Below, one piece after another: positions 22,337 to 29,401 of a stretch of DNA of 44,962 bases (its first letter is position 1; every line of letters begins with the position of its first letter). The position numbers and the translations under genes are program-made. This stretch comes from a virus, in the IMG/VR virus record IMGVR_UViG_3300036860_000505, positions 1 through 44,962 of that record; one strand, 5' to 3'. The notes below the pieces were generated by a model. The model made no database searches. It was not told where the DNA came from and saw only the letters and a program-made list of their open reading frames with translations.

Positions 22337-23073
22337 CAGAATGCCACCGCCGTGAGGTTGCGGGTGAAGACCACGGCGAAGACGGCGTTGGAGAAGGTGC
22401 CGGAGGTGATGGCCCGCAGGTAGCGCCGCACCGTGGCGGTGCGGCCGCCCTCCAGCCGCTGGCTGGTCTGCCCCGTCGCCGCGGTGAACGCCCCACCCGA
22501 GAGGTTGGCGAAGGCGGCGTCGTCGGCGGAGTCCTGGATGGTCACCGTCACGCTGGTGCCGGTGAAGGCGAAGACGTGCAGGAACGCCTGCCAGCCGAAC
22601 GCCGTGGTCACGTCGGTGTGGTCGACGCTGGCGCCGTTGGTCGGCGCCCCGTCGGTGCGCTTGCCGGCCGTCAGCGACCGCCCCCAGTCCAGGCCGAACC
22701 CATTGGCCAGCGCCTGCACCTTGAACGTCAGCGAGCCGTCCTCGCCGCGGGTGGCGTCGTAGTTGAGCTGCTTGGCGACCACGCTCGCGGCCGGCCCGCC
22801 GAGGGCGGTGCCGCGGAAGTAGCTCACCACGCGGTCGGTGGTCGGTAGCCCACGCAGCGCGAGGTGCTCCTGGTCGGTCGCGTCGTTGAAAAAGCTGGTG
22901 AACTCGAGCGCCCCGTCGCGTTGGCCGCCGAGGCGCTCCATCGCGCTCTTGTTGATCGCGGTCACGCCGAACGCCGCCGGCCCGCCGCCGATCTGGTCGA
23001 TGGCGCCCACGTCGCCGGACAGATCGAAGCCGTCGACGTAGCAGTTGTCGCCCAGCCCGGTACTTTTGGCCAT
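22336..23073 (-). CDS. Major tail tube protein-like (paralogue 1)
   Basis: 245 aa from ATG 23073. Reads AKSTGLGDNCYVDGFDLSGD, then FGVTAINKSAMERLGGQRDG, LEFTSFFNDATDQEHLALRG and LPTTDRVVSYFRG. The rest is beta-rich (HVFAFTGTSVTVTIQDSADD). The core resembles 21185-21592, with an extra C-terminal domain of about 100 residues that could decorate the tube. Follows the tail-completion genes. Confidence 0.75.
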   Translation of the reverse strand: MAKSTGLGDNCYVDGFDLSGDVGAIDQIGGGPAAFGVTAINKSAMERLGGQRDGALEFTSFFNDATDQEHLALRGLPTTDRVVSYFRGTALGGPAASVVAKQLNYDATRGEDGSLTFKVQALANGFGLDWGRSLTAGKRTDGAPTNGASVDHTDVTTAFGWQAFLHVFAFTGTSVTVTIQDSADDAAFANLSGGAFTAATGQTSQRLEGGRTATVRRYLRAITSGTFSNAVFAVVFTRNLTAVAF

Positions 23074-23076
23074 CGC

Positions 23077-23367
23077 CTACACCTCCGCCTGGACGGGGAT
23101 GAGCTGGTCGCCGTGGCGGCGGTGGGTCACGACATGGTCGACGTTGGCGCGCGGGTTCTGGGCGAGCTGGCGGTGCACGTCCATGGCCAGCGCGACCCAC
23201 TCCTGCGGCAGCGTCTGATACTCGTCGTCGTGGATGCTCACCCGGGCGCGGGAGGCACTCACCGATACCTGATGGTGGCGGACGGCGGCCATGGACCGGT
23301 ACCAGCGGACCACCGTCCCATCGATCACGGTCGGCGTGGCCACGACCACGGGCTGATCGGTGCTCAT
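23077..23367 (-). CDS. Hypothetical tail-region protein
   Basis: 96 aa from ATG 23367 (ATGA overlap). Beta-rich N-terminus (DQPVVVATPTVIDGTVVRWY), then helical (LPQEWVALAMDVHRQLAQNP) and HVVTHRRHGDQLIPVQAEV. No family recognised; neighbours are a tail terminator-like gene and the tail tube. Confidence 0.65.
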   Translation of the reverse strand: MSTDQPVVVATPTVIDGTVVRWYRSMAAVRHHQVSVSASRARVSIHDDEYQTLPQEWVALAMDVHRQLAQNPRANVDHVVTHRRHGDQLIPVQAEV

Positions 23368-23825
23368 GGGCTCTGGCTCCAGAGGTCGTTGATCAGCAGG
23401 GGGAGGGTGATGACCATGACGCGGTACCACTTGCTGTCCTGCGGCAGATAGCCGGCGGCGGCGCTCAGCGGGTCGCCGTGGGCGCCGAGCAGGTCGACGT
23501 TGCGGACCAGGCCGCCGAGCTCGAAATCGCCGGAGTAGGCCGCCATCAGCGCGTCGACCGCCGCCAGGATGTTGGCGTCGAGGGCGTCCAGCGGCTCCTG
23601 CAGCAGGTTGGCGTACACCCGCACGCTGACCTCCAGGCGGGCGCTCGTCGACGCCAGCCCCGACCCGGCCGCGATCGGGCGGAGGTCCTGCACCCAGATC
23701 GCCGCCACCAGCCCGCCGCCGGCGGGCGCCGACTTCGGCTCATGGCCGAGGACCTGCTCGAACAGGCCGAGGCTCTGCGCGTGGCTGCGGACGGCGGCGA
23801 GGATCGCGGCGGCACCCAGCGCCAT
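23364..23825 (-). CDS. Tail terminator / tail completion-like protein
   Basis: 153 aa from ATG 23825 (overlaps the previous stop). Pattern of an N-terminal helix (ALGAAAILAAVRSHAQSLGL), beta strands (GLVAAIWVQDLRPIAA, ARLEVSVRVYANLL) and a long helix (LDANILAAVDALMAAYSG), matching the size and position of siphophage tail terminators that cap the tube. Assignment rests mainly on position. Confidence 0.65.
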   Translation of the reverse strand: MALGAAAILAAVRSHAQSLGLFEQVLGHEPKSAPAGGGLVAAIWVQDLRPIAAGSGLASTSARLEVSVRVYANLLQEPLDALDANILAAVDALMAAYSGDFELGGLVRNVDLLGAHGDPLSAAAGYLPQDSKWYRVMVITLPLLINDLWSQSP

Positions 23826-24226
23826 CAGTGGCCCCCGAGCTGCGCGACGGCGCGGTCGAGCAGGCCCTGGACGAGCTCGCCGCATCGCTTGCGGAGCCGG
23901 GGACGGGTGAGCTTGAACATCCGGTAGCCCTTGAACCGAGTCGAGGTGTTGCGCTGGCTGGTGCCCTCCAGCCACGGCCCGTAGAGGACCTCGGGGTAGT
24001 CGGTGATGATGGTGCGGCCCTTGGCGAAGTCCCGGACGACGATGGCGCCGGCGGTCGCGCCGGTCGGATGCTTGGGCTTGCTGGTGGCGCGCTTGCGGAG
24101 CTCGTCGCGGCCGGCCTCGGCGACCAGCTTGGTGGCATCGTCGAAGAACTGCTGGAGGATCGCCGGGCCGCGGCCCTCCATGAGCGGCCCCGCCACGGTC
24201 ACGTAGGCGCTGATGCGGGTCGCCAT
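23825..24226 (-). CDS. HK97 gp10-like head-tail joining protein
   Basis: 133 aa from ATG 24226. ISAYVTVAGPLMEGRGPAIL, QQFFDDATKLVAEAGRDELR and PTGATAGAIVVRDFAKGRTI fit the gp10/HK97-type completion family by layout, followed by a basic C-terminal helix. Encoded between the connector and the tail terminator candidate. Probably a neck protein; moderate certainty. Confidence 0.65.
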   Translation of the reverse strand: MATRISAYVTVAGPLMEGRGPAILQQFFDDATKLVAEAGRDELRKRATSKPKHPTGATAGAIVVRDFAKGRTIITDYPEVLYGPWLEGTSQRNTSTRFKGYRMFKLTRPRLRKRCGELVQGLLDRAVAQLGGH

Positions 24227-25278
24227 CAGACCGCCCGGCTCCTGGCCTGGCGGCCGTAGCGGGCCAGGGCGTCGCGGCGCAGGTCGAACAGGCCGCGGCC
24301 GGTGCCCTCCCGGGCCGCCTCGCCCTCCCCGATCACCCGCGCATACCCGGCAGTCTCCTGCTGAAGCTGGTTGATCGCCTCGGCGACGGCGAGGTCGCGG
24401 ATCAGCGCCGGCACGCGGTGGCGGAAGATGTCGGCGCCGGAGTCGTGGGCGGCGATAGTGGTGCCGAGCTCGCCGCGGTCCAGCTCCACCCCGGTCAGCG
24501 TGTACACATCCGCGCCGATGGAGTGCGCGGCCAGCACGGTGCCGTCCCAGGCGCGCTTCACCGTCAGGTTGTTGCCGGCCTTGTCGACGATCAGCATCCG
24601 CTCCGAGTCGATCCCCAGGATCTCCTCGACCGCGAACGCGGCGCCGTTGGTCACCTGCACGGTCACGTCACTGGAGGCGGCGGTCAGGGTGTTGCCGAGG
24701 TTCTGGGTGGAGTCGACCATCGTCTTGGCGGTGACGATCATCCGCTCGGAGTCGATCCGCAGGATGGCCCCGACGCCGATCCGCGCGGTCGACCAGGTCG
24801 CCGAGGAGGCCGCGCCCTCCGACGCGGCCAGGCTCGCGGTGAGGTCGCCGACCTGGTCCTCGTCGGCGGTGGAGCCGAATAGGCCGGTCACGGCGATGGC
24901 GCGCTGGTGGGTCGCGCCCGGCGCGAACGCCGAGCTGGACGCCAGGTCGATCTCGATGCGGGTGTAGGGCGGCCCGGAGTTCGCGGGCTCCAGGAAGTAG
25001 TCGCTGGCCGGGATCACGACGCCGCCGGCGACCAGGCTGGAGACGCTGATGACCTCGTCGGCGTCCAGCCACAGCCGCCACGGCCGCGCGTACTGGTGGT
25101 TCGGCCAGTCGAAGTAGCGGGTCGCGAGCTGCGGGTAGAACCGGCGGTGGGTCAGGCCGTAGATCGCGTCGGTGGCCGCCTCGATGGCCCGGTCGACCTG
25201 CGCGTCGTTGCGGGCTGTCTCTGCTACGTCCAGCGCGGCCTTGACCTGCTCACGCGCGCAGTAGAACACGCTGGCCAT
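24226..25278 (-). CDS. Head-tail connector/adaptor protein with internal repeat domain
   Basis: 350 aa from ATG 25278. The N-terminal helical bundle (FYCAREQVKAALDVAETARN, VDRAIEAATDAIYGLTHRRF) is the gp6-like adaptor fold, with RYFDWPNHQYARPWRLWLDA next. The middle (about residues 170-270) holds two similar blocks, AILRIDSERMIVTAKTMV and ILGIDSERMLIVDKAGNN, a beta insertion. It ends with a helix (DLAVAEAINQLQQETAGYA). Expected to ring the portal and receive the tail. Confidence 0.8.
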   Translation of the reverse strand: MASVFYCAREQVKAALDVAETARNDAQVDRAIEAATDAIYGLTHRRFYPQLATRYFDWPNHQYARPWRLWLDADEVISVSSLVAGGVVIPASDYFLEPANSGPPYTRIEIDLASSSAFAPGATHQRAIAVTGLFGSTADEDQVGDLTASLAASEGAASSATWSTARIGVGAILRIDSERMIVTAKTMVDSTQNLGNTLTAASSDVTVQVTNGAAFAVEEILGIDSERMLIVDKAGNNLTVKRAWDGTVLAAHSIGADVYTLTGVELDRGELGTTIAAHDSGADIFRHRVPALIRDLAVAEAINQLQQETAGYARVIGEGEAAREGTGRGLFDLRRDALARYGRQARSRAV

Positions 25279-25341
25279 CGGTCCCTCGCCCTTGCTTTCT
25301 AGGCCAGCCACCCTCGGGTGACGGGACTTATCTGCTGCTGC

Positions 25342-26808
25342 TTAGCTGATACTACCTGCGAGCGCGACCGCTTGCGTCGTGATCGCCCCGACCTCGTCCG
25401 GTCCTTCGGGGTTGATGTTGATCCCTGCGGGTGGGCCGACCCGCTCGGGCAGCGGCAGCGCCACCACCACGGCGATCACCGCCGGGGCAGCGCCGGCGCC
25501 GATAGCGGACTGCGGGACTGCGGCGATGGCGGCGATGGCGGCGGGCTGCGCTAGGGCATGGATGACGATCATGGCCAGCGGCAGCGCCACGACGGCCGGA
25601 ACCACGGCCGGCGCGGCGCCGACCCCCACCGCAGCTTGCGGCAGGGCGGCCACTGCGGCCAGGACCGCCGCGCCGGCGCCGACCCCGATGGCTGCGGCGG
25701 GCAGGGCCACCACCGCGGCGACCGCGGCTGGCGTGACAGTGGCGTCCCCGCTCTGCCCAACCGAGGTCGGAAGCGGCAGCGCCACGACCACGCCGATGAC
25801 AGCCGGGACGGCTCCCACCCCGACCCCGGGCTGCGGCAGCGCCGCCAGCGCCTGAAGGACCGCTGGGGCGGCGCCGACGCTGACCGCGGCTTGTGGGGCC
25901 GCCACGGTGGCGGCGATCGCGGCCGGGGCGGCGCCGACGCCCACGCTGGCCTGCGGCAGCGCCCCGGCTGTCTGCACCACCGCCGGCGCCGCGCCCACCC
26001 CGACACCAGCCTGCGGCAGCGCCGCGGTGCAGGCGATCGCCGCCGGGGTGACCGTCGCGTCGCCGCCACCCCCCTGCCCGACCGAAGCCGGAGCAGGAAG
26101 CGCGACGGTCACACCGATGGCCGCCGGGGCGGCACCGATGCCGACGCCCGGCTGGGGGAGGCTCGCGGCCGCAGCGATCGCCGCCGGGGTCGTCGTCTCG
26201 TTCTTGAACGTCAGGGTGGCGGAGAACTCCAGCCAGGGGACCGTGCCGGTGGTGTCGTTGTTGGCTGCGGTGCCGTGATCGGTACCAGTGCCCCCCAGCA
26301 CCATCTCCCAGTTCGGCGTGGTCCCGGTGCCCGACTCGCGGTAGCCGATCTCCACCACGATCCGGTCGCCATCGAGCGCGCTCACCGATGTGATGCCGCC
26401 GTTGGTCATGTGCTGCTGGCCGGAGAGGCTGGTCGACAGCTCCGTCGTCGACGCCGGGACGGTGTACGCCTCTGCGACACCCCGATCGGTCAGGTCCGGC
26501 TTGACGACGCGAATGGCCCGCGGGCGGCTGTTGATGTTGTCGGTCCCGGCCAGCTCCCGCCCACGGGACACGATCGTCACAGTCCCGGAGACGGTCTGAT
26601 CGCCCGAGAGCGGCGGCGAGATGAGCTGAACGATCAGGTCCTCATCGTCAGCGGTCCCGGCCAAGCTCCCCGAGAGGGTCTCGGTGGCCGACGCTTGAGC
26701 GAACCCCAGCTTGCGACGGACCGCCTGCGCGGTCGATGCCCAGTTGCTATCGAATGCTGGGCTGACCGGCGCCGCATCGGTGGCGACGAAGTACAGGTGG
26801 GTGACCAT
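25342..26808 (-). CDS. Repeat-containing structural protein (20-residue Ala/Val/Pro repeats)
   Basis: 488 aa from ATG 26808. Residues 1-200 form a beta-sandwich-like domain (DLIVQLISPPLSGDQTVSGT, VTIVSRGRELAGTDNINSRP, DRIVVEIGYRESGTGTTPNW). Residues about 208-460 are twelve repeats with consensus ALPQAxVGVGAAPAVIxxVV, mostly exactly 20 residues, three extended to 22-27 by inserts such as GDATVT. A short C-terminal tail follows. Encoded between head genes and the connector, so probably a virion surface fibre or decoration. I recognise no family for the repeat. Confidence 0.75.
   Translation of the reverse strand: MVTHLYFVATDAAPVSPAFDSNWASTAQAVRRKLGFAQASATETLSGSLAGTADDEDLIVQLISPPLSGDQTVSGTVTIVSRGRELAGTDNINSRPRAIRVVKPDLTDRGVAEAYTVPASTTELSTSLSGQQHMTNGGITSVSALDGDRIVVEIGYRESGTGTTPNWEMVLGGTGTDHGTAANNDTTGTVPWLEFSATLTFKNETTTPAAIAAAASLPQPGVGIGAAPAAIGVTVALPAPASVGQGGGGDATVTPAAIACTAALPQAGVGVGAAPAVVQTAGALPQASVGVGAAPAAIAATVAAPQAAVSVGAAPAVLQALAALPQPGVGVGAVPAVIGVVVALPLPTSVGQSGDATVTPAAVAAVVALPAAAIGVGAGAAVLAAVAALPQAAVGVGAAPAVVPAVVALPLAMIVIHALAQPAAIAAIAAVPQSAIGAGAAPAVIAVVVALPLPERVGPPAGININPEGPDEVGAITTQAVALAGSIS
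25429..26187. repeat. ~60-bp tandem coding repeats
   Basis: DNA counterpart of the twelve 20-residue repeats in the 25342-26808 gene. Units have diverged in third positions and in inserts, so the array is old and under protein-level selection rather than freshly expanded. Confidence 0.8.
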
Positions 26809-26823
26809 GGCCGGCCGCCGCCG

Positions 26824-27273
26824 CTATGGGGTGTAGTCGACCGTGAAGATCCCGGAGGCCGAACGCTGGATGAGGAACGTGCCACCCGACGAGCTGGCCG
26901 CGTTCACGAAATCGGACAGGAAGATCAGCATGTCGGTGGTGTCGGCACCGACGACGAAGTAGCCGATCTCGGCCATGGCGTTGGCGATCGTCGAGCTGGC
27001 CCAGGAGGAGTCGGCCGCGTCGTAGGTGAGCACCCCACCGGAGATGGTGACCTCCGTCGCGGTCAGCACGACGCCGCCGGCGGTGTAGCCGGTCCCTGAT
27101 GCCTCATTGGCGGTGACATCGTTGCGGAAGTCGTGCGCGTTGTAGTCGTGGGTGTAGGCGTCCAGCTCCAGCAGGCCCTTGACCGCCGTCTCCGACTCCA
27201 GCGACAACGCGGCCGTGTCGATGAGCATCTTCTCCAGCGTCAGCCCATAGAGGCCGCTGGCGGTGATCGCCAC
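26824..27273 (-). CDS. Hypothetical virion-region protein
   Basis: 149 aa, GTG start sharing a base with the upstream TAG. Reads MAITASGLYGLTLEKMLIDT, then DFRNDVTANEASGTGYTAGG, VVLTATEVTISGGVLTYDAA and AMAEIGYFVVGADTTDMLIF. From memory, this beta-rich family recurs in siphophage head modules. Likely a minor capsid or decoration component. Confidence 0.7.
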   Translation of the reverse strand: MAITASGLYGLTLEKMLIDTAALSLESETAVKGLLELDAYTHDYNAHDFRNDVTANEASGTGYTAGGVVLTATEVTISGGVLTYDAADSSWASSTIANAMAEIGYFVVGADTTDMLIFLSDFVNAASSSGGTFLIQRSASGIFTVDYTP

Positions 27274-27527
27274 TACCCATCACCTCCCGGCCGCTTCACG
27301 CTGCTGGTGGCCTTGACGGTCGCGGGGCGGGCGACGGCATCACCGGCGGCGGCCTCCGGCGGAGCAGCCTCCCGCAGCGTCCGGTGCACCTGGCGGGCCT
27401 CCCGCAGCGCCAGCTTGCACGCCTGGAGATCCTCCGGGGCGACGGCTGGGTCGGCCTTCAGCTCAACCAGACGCTCCTCCAGCTCGAGCACCAGCAGCTC
27501 CGCGCGGAGCTCATCGGCCCGGCCCAT
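27273..27527 (-). CDS. Small coiled-coil head-region protein
   Basis: 84 aa from ATG 27527. Two long amphipathic helices (ADELRAELLVLELEERLVEL and CKLALREARQVHRTLREAA) and a basic tail. Could be an assembly factor; nothing more specific visible. Confidence 0.65.
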   Translation of the reverse strand: MGRADELRAELLVLELEERLVELKADPAVAPEDLQACKLALREARQVHRTLREAAPPEAAAGDAVARPATVKATSSVKRPGGDG

Positions 27528-27783
27528 ACCTGCCCTCCTTCCCCCGCAGCGGGCCCTCCGGATCGGGATGCCCGTGCGGGCCCCAGAACCGCCGCACCTT
27601 GATACGGATGACGTCGGGCCGCACGATCGCGTCCAGGACCTCGCCGTGCTCGACGTGGGTCACGGTCCCGGAGTCATCCACCGTGACCAGGGCGCGCTCC
27701 CCCGAGGGGAGTATCACGGTGCGCCTGCGGGCCTGGTGGCGCAGCTGCGCCACGCCGGCGGGTGGGGTCCACAGCCCGCTCAT
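27511..27783 (-). CDS. Hypothetical head-region protein
   Basis: 90 aa from ATG 27783 (ATGA overlap). Small beta domain (RTVILPSGERALVTVDDSGT, VTHVEHGEVLDAIVRPDVIR) and a Pro/Gly-rich end. Resembles short uncharacterised proteins encoded near the capsid in actinophages. Confidence 0.6.
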   Translation of the reverse strand: MSGLWTPPAGVAQLRHQARRRTVILPSGERALVTVDDSGTVTHVEHGEVLDAIVRPDVIRIKVRRFWGPHGHPDPEGPLRGKEGRYGPGR

Positions 27784-27953
27784 TGGTTGGCCTTGCGTCG
27801 GACGACAAGCGCATGCACCGGCGGCAGCGGCCAGCCGAACGCGAAGTGCAACGCGATGAACCCAAGCCACCACCACAGCAGCTCGGCGCCGGAGGCGATA
27901 TTCAGGATCGCCAGCAGCGCGACCACCGCGGCGCACAACGCGAAGACGCTCAC
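27780..27953 (-). CDS. Small two-span membrane protein
   Basis: 57 aa from GTG 27953 (GTGA overlap). Almost entirely hydrophobic: VFALCAAVVALLAILNIASG and LLWWWLGFIALHFAFGWPLP, ending RRKANQ. A membrane protein inside the head operon is odd; it could be an accessory holin or exclusion protein. Confidence 0.6.
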   Translation of the reverse strand: MSVFALCAAVVALLAILNIASGAELLWWWLGFIALHFAFGWPLPPVHALVVRRKANQ

Positions 27954-28126
27954 AAGCGGCCATCCCTGGGCCATTGGTAGCCGTCGTAGGGGCAGAACAG
28001 CTCCCCGTCGGGGCCGGCGCGGAGCGGCTCGCCGTCGTTGGGGCACGCCGCCGGCGGCGCCGCCAGCTCCGCCCGGGCGGTCTCGACCTGTTCCCGGCGG
28101 AGGGTCAGCAGGTGCTCCCAGCCCAC
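27950..28126 (-). CDS. Small zinc-binding head-region protein
   Basis: 58 aa from GTG 28126. A helical start (LLTLRREQVETARAELAAPP) and then ACPNDGEPLRAGPDGELFCP with YDGYQWPRDG. The CPNDGEPL...G.L.CP.DG pattern is, from memory, very common next to capsid genes of actinophages. Two cysteines only, so any zinc site would need a dimer or other ligands. Confidence 0.65.
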   Translation of the reverse strand: MGWEHLLTLRREQVETARAELAAPPAACPNDGEPLRAGPDGELFCPYDGYQWPRDGRL

Positions 28127-28129
28127 GGG

Positions 28130-28531
28130 CTACTCCCCGGCCTCGGCCGCCGCGGCGTCGTCGGCGTCGTCGTCGGCTTCCAGCCGCGCGACCAGCTCGG
28201 CCTTGGTGCCGCTGGTGGGGAGCTTGCGGAGCCGCAGCACCTCGCGGAGCTCCTCGACGGTGCTGGCCGCATACTCCTCGACCAACGTTCCCGCCTCGGC
28301 CTCGGCGGTCGGCTGCGGGGCCCCGTCAGCGGTCTGTTCGGTTTCCGGCTCGGTGGCCGCCGGGGCGGGCGCGGGGGATTCGCCCACCCCGGCGGCGTTG
28401 CTCGGGCCGCCATGCACGGTGGTCTTCGCCATCGCGCCGTCCTCCTCATGGTCGGTGGAGGTGCACTGCGGGCAGTACGGCAACCCGACCGCGAACCGGG
28501 TGCCGCACCGCCGGCAACGCCAGAGCGCCAT
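28130..28531 (-). CDS. Zinc-ribbon plus SAP-domain protein
   Basis: 133 aa from ATG 28531. An N-terminal zinc ribbon WRCRRCGTRFAVGLPYCPQC, a low-complexity Pro/Ala/Glu linker, then a SAP-like DNA-binding helix pair (STVEELREVLRLRKLPTSGT, KAELVARLEA) and an acidic tail. SAP-domain proteins sit near capsid genes in many actinophages and may link DNA to head assembly. Confidence 0.7.
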   Translation of the reverse strand: MALWRCRRCGTRFAVGLPYCPQCTSTDHEEDGAMAKTTVHGGPSNAAGVGESPAPAPAATEPETEQTADGAPQPTAEAEAGTLVEEYAASTVEELREVLRLRKLPTSGTKAELVARLEADDDADDAAAAEAGE

Positions 28532-28536
28532 CAGGC

Positions 28537-29058
28537 TCAGGCGTTGAGCTGGGCCAGGTTCTCCGGGGCCCGCTGGACGTTGAGGTTGAACAGGATCGCC
28601 AGGATGCCGCCGGCGCGGGTGCCGCCGGCGCCGGGATCGGCCATGTCGACCGACACCCACTCGAACCCGTCGGCGAGCTGGCTGGCCAGCACCTCGATGA
28701 CCACGATCATCTGCAGCGCGGCATAGGTCGCGCCAGTGAGCGAGACCTCGCTGGCGGCAGCCTGGGTGACCTTGGTCCAGGTCTCGTCGCCGTCGAGGGT
28801 GGCCTCGCTCTTGTGGTACCAGGTGGTCACGGCGTCCAGGTCCTGGCTGGTGCCACCGGTGGCGGCGTTGGCCTGCTGCACATCCGGCACGAAGGTGTCG
28901 GTCCCGGCGGAGACCGCGCCCATGAAGAGCACGAACGCGACGCCGTCGTAGTTCTTCAGGTGGATGCGGTGGCCGGTCTGGGCGCCGGCGGCGAGGTCGG
29001 CGACCGGGACGACGACCGAGCCGATGTCGAAGACCCGTCCGAGCCCTCTGACTCCCAT
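28537..29058 (-). CDS. Putative head decoration or minor structural protein
   Basis: 173 aa from ATG 29058 behind AAAGGAG. LKNYDGVAFVLFMGAVSAGT, ATLDGDETWTKVTQAAASEV and FEWVSVDMADPGAGGTRAGG form a compact beta-rich domain with an internal helix. From memory, similar proteins follow major capsid genes in siphophages. Structural role inferred from position. Confidence 0.7.
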   Translation of the reverse strand: MGVRGLGRVFDIGSVVVPVADLAAGAQTGHRIHLKNYDGVAFVLFMGAVSAGTDTFVPDVQQANAATGGTSQDLDAVTTWYHKSEATLDGDETWTKVTQAAASEVSLTGATYAALQMIVVIEVLASQLADGFEWVSVDMADPGAGGTRAGGILAILFNLNVQRAPENLAQLNA

Positions 29059-29171
29059 GATGGTGCTCCTTTCCCGGCCGGGGCGTTACTGCCGGCCTTT
29101 GAGCCACGCTGGGCGGGTTGAGCCGCCACCGGCCAGCGTGAGCCGGCGGCGGCCAGGATCAGGCGGACCAG

Positions 29172-29387
29172 TTAATCGAGATCCAGCACCCCCAAGGACC
29201 GAACGATCTCGGTGACGGCATCCTCGGCCTCGGTCTGGTTGGCGTACACCACGTCGAAGCGGTTGGCGGTCACCCCGTCGCTGATGGACCATCCGACGCC
29301 GGCGAAGTTCTCTGCTCGGAGGAGGTTGTAAGCCTCCAGCCTGCGGTAGCCACCGGCGGCTACCTTGACCCACTTCTCGTCTGCCAC
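29172..29387 (-). CDS. Small structural-region protein
   Basis: 71 aa from GTG 29387 behind AAGGAG. Reads MADEKWVKVAAGGYRRLEAY and ends with AVTEIVRSLGVLDLD. Located just after the major capsid gene. A 113-bp gap with GC-rich imperfect hairpins separates it from the next gene. Confidence 0.6.
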   Translation of the reverse strand: MADEKWVKVAAGGYRRLEAYNLLRAENFAGVGWSISDGVTANRFDVVYANQTEAEDAVTEIVRSLGVLDLD

Positions 29388-29401
29388 ATCGGCTCCTTGG
29401 C

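Noticed and set aside
25558-27099. Long rightward open frame of about 513 codons opposite the repeat-protein gene
   Set aside because: Arg/Gly-rich low-complexity translation produced by the GC-rich antisense of a real gene; no domain and no ribosome site.
27133-29121. Rightward open frame of about 660 codons across the head region
   Set aside because: Composition is Arg/Pro/Gly-rich and the opposite strand holds well-formed coupled genes.
29059-29171. Terminator between the capsid-adjacent genes
   Set aside because: GC-rich imperfect inverted repeats are present but without a T-run and within a continuous late operon; not strong enough to call.
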